Source: Sipunculus nudus (Eukaryota; Annelida; Sipuncula; Golfingiida; Sipunculidae). From it: a DNA stretch of 64,000 nt. Every line of letters begins with the position of its first letter. Position 1 is the stretch's first letter. The stretch is from NCBI GenBank assembly GCA_026874595.1, contig CM049315.1, positions 75,654,401 to 75,718,400 of the forward strand, read 5' to 3'. The position numbers and the translations under genes are program-made. The notes beneath the pieces were generated by a model. That model had not been told where the DNA came from. It worked only from the letters and a program-made list of their open reading frames with translations, and made no database searches. This document shows, one piece after another, positions 1-12,675 of the stretch.

Positions 1-361
1 CTTAAAGAGGGTTTCCATAATCAGGATATAATTTTGTTGTTGTTTTAAAGTTGGTAAACATCAAAACTAAAAGTTTTTTTTTTTAAAATTCATATCCTGT
101 AGTTGGCAGTACACACTGCATTAAGATGAGGGTAACTATATGATAAGAAAGTTCTTTTTGTTTTGGCCTCATAGGTTTAACTTGCATGTGGCAAGGAAAA
201 CTGCAAAAGTCATAACATGCAGTTAAAGTAATATCGCCAATCTCTGTGTAGGCAGTCATACACGATCTCTTTTCATATAACCACTGCTTTGATATGCACA
301 ATTCCTTGGGTTCAACCACCAGGACATGCACAGAGGAAAGAAATGTAATCAGACCCATGAT

Positions 362-722
362 AACGTGGTACTGCAATGTGCATCCAGCTCCAGATTTTAA
401 ACATGCAACAATCGCTCTTGCCAGTCTGTTCGGGCTGATAACACCAGGACACCAGCTTTCGTCTGTTTGATTCTTGGCCCTGTGCCATAACTGGTGTTAT
501 CAGACCAACAAGAGCAGGTATCACATGTTTAAAATTTGGAGCTGGATGCACACTGCAATACCACTCTCTCATTGGTCCAATTACACTTCTTTGCTCTGTG
601 CCCACCCTTGTGGTCTAACCCAGAAAACCTTGCCATATAAAGCTGTCATGGAAGGTGCCAGCAAGGTATGAACTGAGGGCTCTGAATTTCCATGTCTTAA
701 CCACTCAGCTACTTGCTGCCTC
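362..722 (-). mobile_element. tRNA-derived SINE copy plus inverted partial copy
   Basis: On the minus strand 722-665 has a tRNA-like head: the A-box-like TAGCTGAGTGGTTAAGA, then a degenerate B box around AGTTCATACC. The body runs down to about 508 and contains TGCATCCAGCTCCAAATTTT. Segment 362-450 is the body tail in the opposite orientation, giving an imperfect inverted repeat centred near 480. The same body recurs at 29905-30045. Old and degenerate. Confidence 0.55.
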
Positions 723-1334
723 CTGGGCTTAACCTAAAACTTTCTGGTTGTAGGCACATTTGAGCTACTTTCAGCACCCACTTACAGGGCATGTTTGTCC
801 ATGCTGGCAGGAAATGAACAGGTCAAAACAGCTCCTGACTAACTACATGGCTTCTCCACCACAGCTGCCCTGGCAGCCAGGCTGCTGCAGTGTGTGTCAT
901 CATATGAAGGACACAAGATAATTTAAATGACCTCTTCTGAATTTCAAAATCACACTAAAGTATTGATAAATTTGACTTCCTTTTTATTATCAATTTTTCC
1001 CAGAGAGCATAATTTAAAAGAGTGATTATGTCAGAGGAACATCATGCCACAATAGACTCTCGTATGTCAGAGGTACAAAATGCCATGACAGACTCTCTTA
1101 TGTTAGAGGGGCAAATGGCTGCTGCCATGTGGTGCAGGTAATAAAGTCCTGTCCAGCTGTATAACCAGACTGATAGGAGAAGAGTTAAGGGTACCATCAG
1201 ATAAAGGCAGATGTCAGTTGATGAGACAGAACTGGCTTAACGACCTGACTCTCATACTGGCAGATGTTAGGTCAGTCTTCAAGGTGTATTTCTATGGAGT
1301 CAAGTAAGCTTACGCAGAAATCCTGTCGAGACAA

Positions 1335-1720
1335 GTGATCCATGGGTAAAGACACTCAGCTGAACAGCATGAGATTATTGCTGATACTCACAACAGGAAC
1401 TGTATCATCTGGAAACCAAATTGTGATTAATGTCAGATGTGTCCTTTGACCTTTGACCTTCTGACACATAAGTCAACAGGATTCTTCCTTAAGTGATGGG
1501 TCACACATTCGTGAAGCCTGAATCCAATCACAACAGGTACATACAGGTTGTACAACAGAAGAAAAAGATCAAGGTCAAATTCACCAGTTTTCAAATTTCC
1601 CCCAGAACTTGGTGGAAACAACTTGCGTGTCAAATTTGAGGAACACAAACAAACCAATTCCAAAGTTATTGCATCACAAAAGTGCTAAAGACAAACTTTA
1701 ATTGACCTTACCACTAAAGC
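1335..1720 (+). mobile_element. HN element, degenerate 5' part with a DR1 motif
   Basis: It starts with GTGATCCATGGGTAAAGACA then CTCAGCTGA, a decayed form of the HN 5' end. It continues with the 'tcatctggaaac' and TGACCTTTGACCT (1447-1459) type of interior. No 3' hairpin is recognised, so the right border is approximate. Confidence 0.5.
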
Positions 1721-2041
1721 CTATATATGCTTCCCCCTTTTGACCTTATTATGACAATAAGCCCCATAATGCTCTCCTACACAGAGGGTCTTCCATGCCC
1801 ATTGTTGTGAGATCTGTTTACAAGACAATATTGATGTCATAAAGGTTGAAGACGTTTGAGCGCTGCATTGACTGACCCCATCAGCTGGAATTGCAAAATC
1901 TCTGTTCTCCAGTGATGAATATATCGCAGTCATTGTAAAGTGTCTTGCCATATTTTCGATTTATTCGTCTCAAACAAATTATGTGCCAGGTAAGACATTA
2001 TTTAATTCACTCAATAGTCGGCTTCTCCAACTTTTGGCCTA

Positions 2042-2152
2042 GAACTTATAGTGTATCCTTTGTATAAAAAATATCAGAAAAAAAATTCCTCAACAGGAAC
2101 TTATAGTGTATCCTATGTATAAAAAATATCTGAAAAAAAATGCCTCGACAGG
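2042..2152. repeat. Tandem duplication, 55-bp unit x2
   Basis: Two adjacent near-identical copies begin GAACTTATAGTGTATCC at 2042 and 2097. They differ at a handful of positions. Non-coding. Confidence 0.8.
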
Positions 2153-3778
2153 TACTAGCACACACTACACGTGTTCTTTTAGGGAGAGTTGCCCAAATTA
2201 TGCAAATTTTGCATATGTTAGGTGATTGACTGTTAACTTTGTCAACAGTAACTTGATTGTTTTCTTGCAACTGCTCTGCTCATGATTATTCATTGAATGA
2301 ATATGCAATTAAGGTCACATAGAGTTCATGGATAGGTCAATTGAAGATAAAGGCCAAGGCCACAAGAATTCAAAGTCCTTTGAAAACTTGGTTGTGTTTC
2401 AGCATGCGGGAACATGTATAATTGCATTTTCTTTTCCAAGTGAATCAGGGCATCTCCCGATTGACACATGTAGTGGCTCTACGATGCACAGGGCCCCACG
2501 CGTTGTGTTTATGTTGACACCTTTGATCGTGCCCAGACCTGTTTTTACATTTGTTTGCAGGAGGTAAGCAAACCATTTCAAGGCAACGTTTGGCAGGTAC
2601 AGATTTAATTTAAAGGGAAAAAGCTATTTTTCATGTTTATTCAACATGCTTAATTGGTGATTGGGCCTCTTTTTATTTTACTGGGGAAAAGGCAATACTT
2701 CACTTTTACAAGAAATCCAAAGGATGGTGAACTATAATTTGGCTGATTTGACCTTGACAATTCTCACCAAATCCACCATTTTTCCCATCTCATTCAAGAA
2801 CTTGGTTGAAACAACATTTGTATCAAATTTCTGAAAATTCTTGAGGTTCAGCACTAATTTTGAGCATTGTAAAGAAATCACAGAAAATGGACCTTGTTCA
2901 TATTCATATTATGATTACAATAATTTAATTTCAAATATCATTAATTTTAAAACAACAGTCTTGCAAGATTTGTCAATTATTCTGTTGCATTTTTCTCTCT
3001 GCATAAAATATTAATTTCTAATCAAAACTTAGTTAAACTGACCTGATATAAGAGTTTTAAATTTTTTTAAGGAAAAATGCATCAATATTGTACCTAGTTC
3101 TCTTAAACACCATGTATCTTGCGTCAAGGTTGTCAGGTGCATCTGTCTTGTGGTTTGTTGTTCACAATTTATATATAATCACACATGCACAAACACTGCA
3201 CTGATTAACCTTTCAATCAAATGTGAGGCACAACATCCCCTACTGACAGGAAAATAAATTCAAGAAATCAACGCCCACCTTCCACCCTCAGGCAATTATT
3301 AGGGACAACTAAGATTAATTTTCCCTATTATAAATAGTTTATAAGGAATCGTTCCAAGGATATGTATTTAATTAAAATAAATGATGTCACGCTATATTGC
3401 AGTGCTCTGATGACCTGCCATGTTGTTTGTGTAATCAATAAATAGAATGAATCCCTTCTTTATCATAGTCCACTCCACTACCCCTGTCCACCTAGTTTTT
3501 AAAAATTATTTCCAGGAAAGACACACTTGCCAAACAAGACAAGTGACCATTGTTTATCCTTCAGGGATATATTTGTGAGGTATTTTGTGAAGCGTGTGCA
3601 TGAGTAGAATACAAGCCTAACTGTGAACAGGGATGGACAGTTCTTGATCATTGCTATGGTGAATATGGGTGAATCTTTTGTGTGTAATGTTCTTTATTGT
3701 CTCTCTCTTGTTCTTGGCAATGTCCATTGCAAAGGTTGGTTGTTAGATTCACAATAGAATAGAATGGGTTACAAACAA

Positions 3779-6393
3779 GGGACCTATGGGTCACGGCGCT
3801 CAGCTGTTATATATGATAAAAAAATATGATTTAGAAATGAGGCACATGCTGGTTTTGTGTGGTAATAAGTATAAGCTGTATTATGAGTTGTTGTTGTTAA
3901 GCTTATGTATGATTTTGATAGTACCTTTGGAGACAGAGAAGAGAATTGATTTCATTTATTTTATTAACAAATGGAGTACTATTGTCACACAGATTTTGAC
4001 TTGGCCATATAACTTATAAGCAGAACATATAATATAAGAGTTTAACTATTTATTAAAAAAATTACAAATACTGTCCCAGATATAATTTTTATTAAAAATA
4101 ATAAGAGAATCGTATGATTTTTAAAATGAAATATAACTGAAATGATTATTAAAATAATATTAAAGAATATATTCATGAATGCATTCATGAATACATTTGG
4201 AAAGTATTTGCACTGGTATTCATATACTTTCATTTTTTCCTGAATTCCCATTCTTTATGCAAGAAATTTTATAATGGAGTACATATTCATATTCGTATTT
4301 AAATACAATTGCAAAGTATTCCCACCATGTCTGGTATTTATTCAGTTTTCACCAAACAATGGTGTTGAGAATCCAGAATGTACAAAATTCACACATTTAA
4401 ATAATGATCATAAGTATCTGGTTTTATGGCTTTTATTTATATTAAAAAAAAAATAAATGTGATATATTTATTTTGGACTAATTTCACATCAATGTACACA
4501 CTAGACACAGTAGGAATCTAGATTAATATTATCAACTGCATCTTTGTCTATCATTAATTTCCTTCATATGATCCCTAATGATTAGAAATGAATAATATGA
4601 TTTACTTTTTTATTATTAAAATTGAACTGAAAAATGCCATAGGTGACTGCATGGTGTTATTTGGAATACGTGACATTCTATCCATCAATACAAGATTCTT
4701 ATATCATCAGTAACTGCAAGTTATTTCCCTATTAATATAAACTAACAAATTCCTTTTCTATTTTTCTTTAATTTGTTATTAAAAACAAATAAAAATTGAT
4801 TAATTTATTGTTATGTTGTTGGTTAAAACTGTGGATCAACTGTGGCTGGCCATAAGCTGCCTTGCTGCCCGGTATCTGCCTCGCCTCAAGCATGCATAAT
4901 TTGCTGAAAGTTCAACAAGGTCAACATACAGGTGACTCAAGAGTGGCTGGAGAGAGCCAAGGTCTGACATGGTCTCATAAAAACATTAATAAAAGCTACA
5001 ATTTTTGGCCAATTTTTTTCAGCTTTCTAAACTAAAAAGCTGAAATCCTTGTGTGTGCATGATATGAAAATTATATAAACAGAGCTCACATTAAACAAAA
5101 GTGAAAGGGTCAAAGTTGGGCAAAATTTAAGGTACTAATTTTATATTTATACTAATAACTTATAAAACTTTAAAAATTCAGAACTAATTTTGGGTATTCA
5201 ATTGAATCTTGATTAAATAATCTTACATCCCTGACAAAAAATCTCTAGCTTCAGCAAGCCCCTTGTTAAGGGAGTAAATATATTTCTTGATATTTTACAA
5301 AGTGCATTATGTTTGGGCCCATAACTTAAAACAATTACGCAATACTGACATCATTTCTGGCATGTGCACAGAGAATGTATTGAAAAACATGTATATTATA
5401 TATGATTAATGTCAGATCAGTGGTTTTGATATTAGGCAGTATTGAAGTGTAATAATGGGTTTTTAATTGAAAAATGAAGTTTTTCATTAATATCTCAAAG
5501 GTATTAAGTCCTAGTGACCAAATTCTTGGTATGGTAGGGAATTTTAGAGACATCTAATTGTATGCCAAATTTTAGGAACTGAGAGCTTAAGCTGGGGAGC
5601 TGAGCTCTTGCAAACTGCATAACACTAGCCTGATGTAAACAATATGTTACATGGTGCTTGAAAACTTGAATAAAATCTACAGTTTTTGATCAACTGGTTT
5701 CAAATTTTTGGTGTTAACAGACAAAATGCTAACAAAAACATGCTGAGAAAATTAAATCCACAGTACTTACAGGAAAAAAACGTGCCATGGTCAAAGTTAG
5801 GCAAAATTTAAGGTACCAATTTTTTGTTTTTGCTAATATTTTAAAAAATTTAAAAGATTTTGATCTAATTTTGGGTATACAATTTAATTTTGATTTATTA
5901 AAGTTATATTACTTGAAAAAAAGTCCATAGCTTTAACAAGTTTTGTGTTAAGTGATCAAATATCTTTCCTAATTTTTTACAAAATGCATTATGTTCTGGC
6001 CCATAACTTTCTTAAATTATATAATACAAACATAATTTCAGGCATGTACATAGGAAATATATAGAGGAATATTTATGGTAAATATGAGGAAAAACAGATG
6101 AGTGGTTTTGATATTAGGCAGCCCTAAAGTGTGAAAATAGGTTTTTAATAAAAAATTGAGGTTTTTCCTTAATTTCTCAAAGGAACAAAGTCGCAAAGAC
6201 CCAGTTTTCGGCTTGGTAGGAGATCTTGGGGACAGCTAACATTATGCCAAATTTTGGATTCCTAAGTCTTACGGTTTTAAAACGTGCCACATCTACGGAC
6301 GGACGGACGGACGGACGGACGGAAAGACAGACGGATGACGGACAATCGACCACGACTATAGCTCAGATGACTTATAGTCAGCTGAGCTAAAAA
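3779..6393 (+). mobile_element. HN element with long AT-rich internal units
   Basis: The 5' end is GGGACCTATGGGTCACGG then GCTCAGCTG. The 3' end has a GGAC microsatellite (6297-6323) and the hairpin 6359-6389 (arms TAGCTCAGATGACT and AGTCAGCTGAGCTA, loop TAT) followed by AAAA. The interior has two related units (about 5100-5600 and 5640-6280) sharing GGCAAAATTTAAGGTAC and TTTGATATTAGGCAG. The same units occur at 12000-12660, 37847-38840 and 43310-44500. No coding potential. It also provides the empty-site paralogue used to date the insertion at 35946-37846. Confidence 0.7.
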
Positions 6394-6894
6394 TGACATA
6401 AGGCAGGTTATTATTTCCAAATTAGTAAATTATTCAATTTCCTCTATCTGCCTGAGAGGCAAAAAGTTATGTCATTCTTTGACTTAAAAATAATCAAGAA
6501 ATAACATCTGACAGGGGTGGTGGAACAGACTGTAGCACTTCTATGTTACAGGCACCCCCACAATGTAGACATAGAGTGGGTCTCAAGAATAGTGAAAATG
6601 CCAAATCTGTGATAAAACAAGCAAATCTTTAATATCTCTAAAAACAAGCATGTCTCTGTTATGACAACCCCCTCTACCAAAACCATATGTTTGTTGACTT
6701 TCAAACTTACTGAATAATTCCTTCAATGAAATTTCACTGAAACCAATCAAACCAAAAAAGCCCAGAGTAATAAATAAACCCAAAGATAAAACAGACCTTA
6801 TTACTATATCCTGACCATTTAACTAGGCACCAACTGGTCTCGACATGCAGCTGCATTTGTCTAAAAGGATATTTTTTTTTAGTTTTTTCACTAT

Positions 6895-6928
6895 ACCTCC
6901 GTTGAATTTAAGTCAGCTGAGCTAAAAA
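6895..6928 (+). mobile_element. HN 3' terminus, isolated
   Basis: AAGTCAGCTGAGCTAAAAA is preceded by CCTCCGTTGAATTT, like the degenerate 3' ends at 22370 and 57907. I cannot assign its 5' end. Confidence 0.45.
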
Positions 6929-7559
6929 TGGAATCAACTGAGGAACCACCTCTACAAAAAACTTTTAATGAAATAAATCCATATTTCAGTCAGTTTAAAT
7001 ACAAAAAAAATTCCTATCAAACAGGCAAACATACACCTGGTATCAAACAGACAGACACACAGAGACAGATGGAAAGAAAGATATTATTGAGCATAAAACC
7101 TCCCTACACCTCTTGCCCGCAGAAAAAAATAATCAGACCATTTCCATATTGAAGAGAGAAATGATACACGCAAAAATGACGAAATGAGATTGGCTAATTA
7201 GACTTTCATGTCATCTGTTCCGTCATCTAGCATGAAATCAATACTGCACCCACACTTGAGGGTTTGTAGATTAATTGCATCCAGAAGGGGGCTGGGTCAT
7301 CAAGCACATTCTAATTCCACAATGTCATGCCTTGTTTATAACAGGAAGCAGGTTGTTATGTATTTCTGTAACTATTCAGGATTTCTGGTAATTATATTTT
7401 TCATATAAAGAAAGAATAACTCGCAGAAAAGATCTTCAAACCTCAAAAAAAAAAAATCAATTTTTTTTCTGCATGGCATTCTTTACCACTCCTTCAGATG
7501 TGTGCCCTGCCCAGATTTTATTTTACTTTTACTTTTTTAAAGATTTTTTTTGGTGGAGC

Positions 7560-7930
7560 TAACTGCCTCCATTTGTTAAAGCTCACTCAACAAATTCTTA
7601 ATATAAGCTTTAGTATGTATATCTGCAGAGTTCCTTTTCGGTTTGGGACCAAGTAACAGTGCAGTAGCACTCAGGCCAAGTGTCTACCGCACCATAGGTC
7701 CAGTGTGTGTAATCAACCCCATTGCTAGTTCATAACACTGAGGAATATCCCCAAAATGCACACATTTGTGAGTGTTCCATGGCTGTAGGGTAGAGAGCTC
7801 CCATTAAGCCTGCAGAGAGTACACCCTGGGTGGGGGCCAACTCAGCTTCCCCTCAGCTGAGGTTTGAACTCAAGCCTTTCTAGCTTTAAGTCAGGTACTG
7901 TACCTTAATCACACCACATAAGCCGGTGAG
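7560..7930 (-). mobile_element. tRNA-derived SINE
   Basis: The minus-strand head (7925-7855) contains the A-box-like TGTGGTGTGATTAAGG and the B-box-like GAGTTCAAACCTC. The body ends near GGAACTCTGCAGA (7630-7620). The body is related to 45306-45500. These are internal Pol III promoter features of a tRNA-derived SINE, and the head is too degenerate for a working tRNA. Confidence 0.6.
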
Positions 7931-9307
7931 ATTTCATTTTTTTATAATTCTCAATTTTCATGCATAAATTTCCAATGAATTTTGATATATTGTTACTTAG
8001 GTAACCACATGCCATGCTTCACTTTGTCAACTTTTTTATAAAGATCTTGGAGTGGAATTTAAGGTCTTTGAAATAAATTCTAAAAATTAGCTATATTTAA
8101 TTTTAAAAATGTAAACATCGCACAGACTAATAAATATTTAGAGAAAAAATTCAAGTAATCTCATTTAATATAATAATGAAACCATGTTATTACTGGTAAT
8201 TAGAATATATATCCTGACCACTTACCCCTGTGGAGAATCTTGACAAAGAGATAATAGAATCTAAAAAGCAGTTAATTTAAATCGTAAATCCTAAGCATAG
8301 CTTGCAGCATAATGGAGATTATTTTGAAAATACCAGTGTTCCGAGATGTAAAACATCTGTAAGTGGTCTACAAATCTAGGAAAAGAGATAATCTATACAA
8401 ATTTATATATAATGCACAGGAAAAGCTTAAGTGAAATAAAGGCAAATGTATAATGTAAAATATGGCATCACAAGGAAATAGGACTGATTTCAATTGAAAA
8501 AAAATCAAGAAGGGATTATGGGTAATAAATAAGCCAATGGAAAAAGGGTAGAAAAACTAATAAGCGTAAACAGGCTGGAGTATTAAGCAGGAGAGGAGTT
8601 AAAGGCAGGCAATGGGAGATCGAGACGGAGAGTGACAAAGAGAAGAGGAGATAGAAAGGTCGACAGGCAGTGAATCGACAGAGAAATGAGGGGAATGAAT
8701 TGTTGTGAAGCTAAGAAGGGAGCCATTGACTAATGAAGGGCAGTTGTAATATAGAACCCTGGGAAAGAAGGCGGTACAGGGCTCCCTGAAAGTCTCCATA
8801 AGAAACGATCTGACAAGTCCCAGGGAAGCGGCAGTAAATTTTGGTGCTGGAGGCTGGCAGTCTTCTTCAAAATCTCTCAGGGTTATTGTATTTTTTTTAA
8901 TAAAATCTCCTTTTTAAAGGGATCTTTAATCTGATTAATCTGATTTATTGTCTCTGTTATTTTGTTATCCTGCCTATTGGTATATGGATTGTACTTTAGA
9001 CTAAAATCCCTAAGATGCTTTTAACCTTGAAAAAAATGTTTGAGATTGTGCATCTTTCTTGTCAATCTCTGCCAAGAGCTGATTTTAAAACATTTTCCCC
9101 AATTGCCTCTGCTGAGAATACCATTCAATGTTATAATATGAAAACAATTTGCTTTGGTATGAGTTACAATAGGAACTGGCCTTGTTCCTGCAAAGCCTTT
9201 AATGTAGTCGTAGTTTAATACTAGTACACTATACAGCTGATTATGTTCTTTAAATAATGTACATTTTCTTTAAATTTAATTTTTATTGTCATGGCCCACC
9301 AGCTTAC

Positions 9308-9421
9308 CTTGTCAAAAGAGAAGACATAATCGTGGATGCGGTTGTGTGACAGGTCGGCATATTTGATGCATCCATACGCTACAGCCTCCTGTGCAGCCTT
9401 GAACTGTTCGGGAGTCAGCGC
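9308..9421 (-). CDS. RARS1: Cytosolic arginyl-tRNA synthetase, next coding exon
   Basis: This minus-strand exon has the acceptor TTTTACTCCGACAG upstream and the donor GTAAGCT downstream. It is exactly 38 codons (114 bp), phase 0 at both ends, so it joins directly to the Lys ending the exon at 44926-45031. The translation begins [14 protein letters not shown], continues [14 protein letters not shown], and ends HDYVFSFDK. In ArgRS the G-A/C-(I/V)-KYADLS-NR segment lies just after the KMSKS-equivalent loop and before the anticodon-binding DALR domain. The next residues in orthologues (a D-GNTA-Y-type segment) are not found in the remaining 9.3 kb, so the following exon is outside the window. No damage is seen. 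Confidence 0.96.
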
Positions 9422-9494
9422 CTGTCGGAGTAAAACGGGAAATACCATTGTATCATTTGATTAATATTTCTGACATGATGTTAAACAAAATCAA

Positions 9495-9550
9495 GCGGCC
9501 CATGGGTCACAATGCTTAGCTGAATTTGACAAACAGGCTAGGCATGCATT
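9495..9550 (+). mobile_element. HN 5' terminus, degenerate
   Basis: GCGGCCCATGGGTCACAATG then CTTAGCTGAATTTGAC is a recognisable HN 5' end only 73 bp from the RARS1 exon, on its acceptor side. The right border is not found. Confidence 0.5.
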
Positions 9551-10774
9551 AATTATTAATGTTATGAGTTAATGCCAGATATCTGTTACTGGACATGAAC
9601 AGTGGGAAGAATGACTTCAAAAGTGTTAAAAATCATGTTTTTGTGCATAATCCACAGAAAATAGGTCACAGTAACCTAATTTACTTTATTAAGAAGTTTT
9701 ACCAGGAACTCTGTGGATGCTAAGTTAACAGTAAACAGGTAAAACTTTTAGCATGTGTGCATGCCAATCTGACTTTCAGGATGTATAAATCATGTTCTTT
9801 CCCATCAATGGTCTGTAGCTTCCAGAATATAAGTTAGCATTACCGTGAAGTGACTAAAAAAATACACATACTATTTGAGGATTATGTCATTAACAATAAG
9901 GGGAAATCTGTATGGAGTCCATCTGCATCTTATATTTGGGGCATCACCGTGAAACTAATAAAATATAAATTATATATGTCACTTTAACAGAGAAATTGGA
10001 TTGGATCCCACATAAATGAAATCTCGACATAAATAAGCCAAGTTTTCATATAACTCATAATTTAAGTTAAAATATATTTTTTTATCTAGCTTCTGTGTCT
10101 TAAGGGTAGATAACAGGACTCAAACACGAGAGGTCATCACCAGTACAAAACTGAGACAAGAAGAGTGAGGATTTTTCAGGTTGGCCCTCAAAAGGGGAAA
10201 GTTCTCTGCATGGTGAATTTATTGGACGACTGAACCCAACAGCAATGAATCACTCACTAACCAGGCACCTTCAGGAGTTCCTCAGTGTTACAACCCAGCA
10301 ATGGGGACGATTACACAACCAGGACCCGCAGGTGCAGTAGACACTGGGCCTGGTTAACACCAGGACATAAAATGAGAGGAAGTGAGTGGCACCTTCCTGT
10401 CATGAAGTACCAAACCAAATCAAGGATGCCAAAGGTAAATGACGGAAAAAAAGAGTAGATGTTCTGGAAAAAAAGAGTAAACGTCTTTGAAATAAAGAGT
10501 GAAAAAGAGTAAAATTAGTGTCAATTTGCCCATTTTTTATCACAAAGTGAACAAAGATGTACTTCGCATACCATGATTGTGTATATGTTTCAACGCATAT
10601 TGTTCCCAACATCAGAAACATACATGGTGCACATCCCCCTGCATGAAGATAAGGGCATTTTCCGCAAGCTGTCACATGTGCACACAAAAATTATGAAATG
10701 TGCTATTCTTGATTCTTGTTTTAACTGTACTGTCAAAGCAGGAGAGAAAAAGCATATATATTGGAATTCGTTCT

Positions 10775-10800
10775 CCCCCCCCCCCCCCCCCCAAAAAAAA
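10775..10800 (+). repeat. C18 homopolymer followed by A-rich run
   Basis: Eighteen consecutive C (10775-10792) are directly followed by a run of A. The opposite strand is a G18 tract able to form G-quadruplex structures in principle. Confidence 0.9.
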
Positions 10801-10811
10801 ATGAAAAGCAA

Positions 10812-12672
10812 GGGACACATGGGTCACGGCGCTCAGCTAAAGTTTGAAATTTTTGCAAATGCAAAATATGCAAAATATTCTATTGTAAGGTTTTTCATAT
10901 ATACAAGCATATGAGAAGCTAAGAGGAAAGAGCCCTCCTACTTGGTTATAGTAAAGTTCTAAATATATGATTGCAAAACTAATACTCTGAAAAGACTGTT
11001 ATGAAGAAAAACAGTAAAAGTTTTGAGATACTGTGATGCATATGAATAATTTACAGATGGACAAGCAAGTGGACAGAATGGACTAATACCTTCATTTCAC
11101 TTTCAAGGGTATAATGCATTTAAATTTATATTTAAGCTTATTTTTTTAGCAGATCAACTTTTTCCATTAACAGTTTTTATCAGATTCAATTTTTTTTTAT
11201 TTACAAGTTTTATAAATTTGTAATAAAAAAATCTGAAAATATAAGTTTAAATATCAGAATTCTAAGTTGCAATCATTATTAATCCAGAGTGTAGCTCATA
11301 TCGGGTCATATTATGCATACACATATTTTATTATTTTTAAATCACAAATTTTCTAAACTGAGTTTAAAAGCAAAAATGCCACAACATGGCATCTTCAAGA
11401 TTATTCCTAGAATCACTATTAAAAAGCTAAATTTTATTCACCAATTTTAAAGATTCAGTAAATCTGATAAAATAAAACCATCTTTTCAAATAAAGTATGC
11501 ACACTGTTAGTTGAATGAGGGACAAACAACATCATTGTGCTAATACTATCTTAGCTATAATTTTTTTACTGGAATTAATACTCAATTTCTCACCTGGTGA
11601 AGTTTTTACTCTTCTGAAGTAAAGAATTACTTACCTGATGAACATTCACACTTTCATATAGCGATACACCACTTTGTGGACACAATTAAATGTGCACTTA
11701 AATCATTGTAACCCTAGTGGTACAATACAAAATCTAAAATGTAGCACAGCCTAGAATAAGAATGAATCAAATACAGAAAATTATAACATTCATCTAGTTT
11801 ATGCACTAGCTAGTGGGGGGGGGGGGGGGGGGGGGAATGGAGTACAGGGCAGAGGGGAAGCCTCCTGGAAGTGGCCAAGCTGAGCCAAGGCAAGCTGCCT
11901 GGAGAGGGTTACATAATACAAGGGAAGGCTGTACTACTAGGTGGGTACTAGGTACCTGATGTAAACAACACTTGACATGGTGAATGAAAACTTGAATAAA
12001 AGCTTCTCTTTTCAATCAATGCCTTTGAAATTTCAGATTTTAAAAGATTAAATCCTTATGTATATATGCTGTGAAAATTAAATCAACAGTGCTTACATGA
12101 GTAAATTGTGCCGTAGCCAAAGTTGGACAAAATTTAAGGTATTGATTTTTTATTTATGCTAATAACTTAAAAAATTTGCAAATTCAGATCTAATTTTGGG
12201 TTAACAAACTGAATCTTGATTTAATAAAGTTATATCCCTGAAAAAAAAGTCTCCATCTTCAGCAGTTCTCATGTTAAGTGAGTAAATATATTTCCTGATT
12301 TTTTTATATTGCATTATATTTCGACCCATAACTTCAAAACAATACTCAATACTGACCTAATTTTTGGTATGTTAATAGAAAATATATGGAAGAATAAGAA
12401 TACTAAATATAATCAAAAACAGACCAGTGCTTTCAATATTAGGCAGCCTTGAAGTGTAACAATGGCTTTTTTATGGAAAACAGAGGTTTTTCCTTAATAT
12501 TTTGAAGGAACGAAGTCATAATGACCTAATTCTCGGTATGAAAGGAGATTTTTAGGACATCTAACTGTATGCAAAATTTTGGTTTCATAGGTCTAACTGT
12601 TTTAAATGTGGCCTGTTAACGGCTGGATGGCCGGACGACGAGCAAAGGACTACGACTATAGCTTAGATGACA
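10812..12672 (+). mobile_element. HN element with G21 tract, 3' end decayed
   Basis: The 5' end GGGACACATGGGTCACGG GCTCAGCT is followed by an interior closely related to 42010-43560. It carries a G21 run (11815-11835), then the 'AAATTTAAGGTATTGATTTTT' type unit. The 3' end keeps only the left hairpin arm (TAGCTTAGATGACA, 12659-12672). Non-coding. Confidence 0.6.
11815..11835 (+). repeat. G21 homopolymer
   Basis: Twenty-one consecutive G within an HN interior; orthologous position to 43073-43098 and 35423-35430. Confidence 0.9.
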
Positions 12673-12675
12673 TAA

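Larger units (their letters stand above)
1..9307 (-). other. RARS1: RARS1 intron downstream of the [11 protein letters not shown] exon (partial)
   Basis: I looked on the minus strand for the next ArgRS exons (D-GNTA-Y segment, DALR domain) and found none. The stretch holds repeat fragments listed separately. The parts at 723-1334, 2160-3778, 6394-6890, 6929-7560 and 7931-9307 show no gene I recognise; 8580-8700 is purine-rich. Confidence 0.7.
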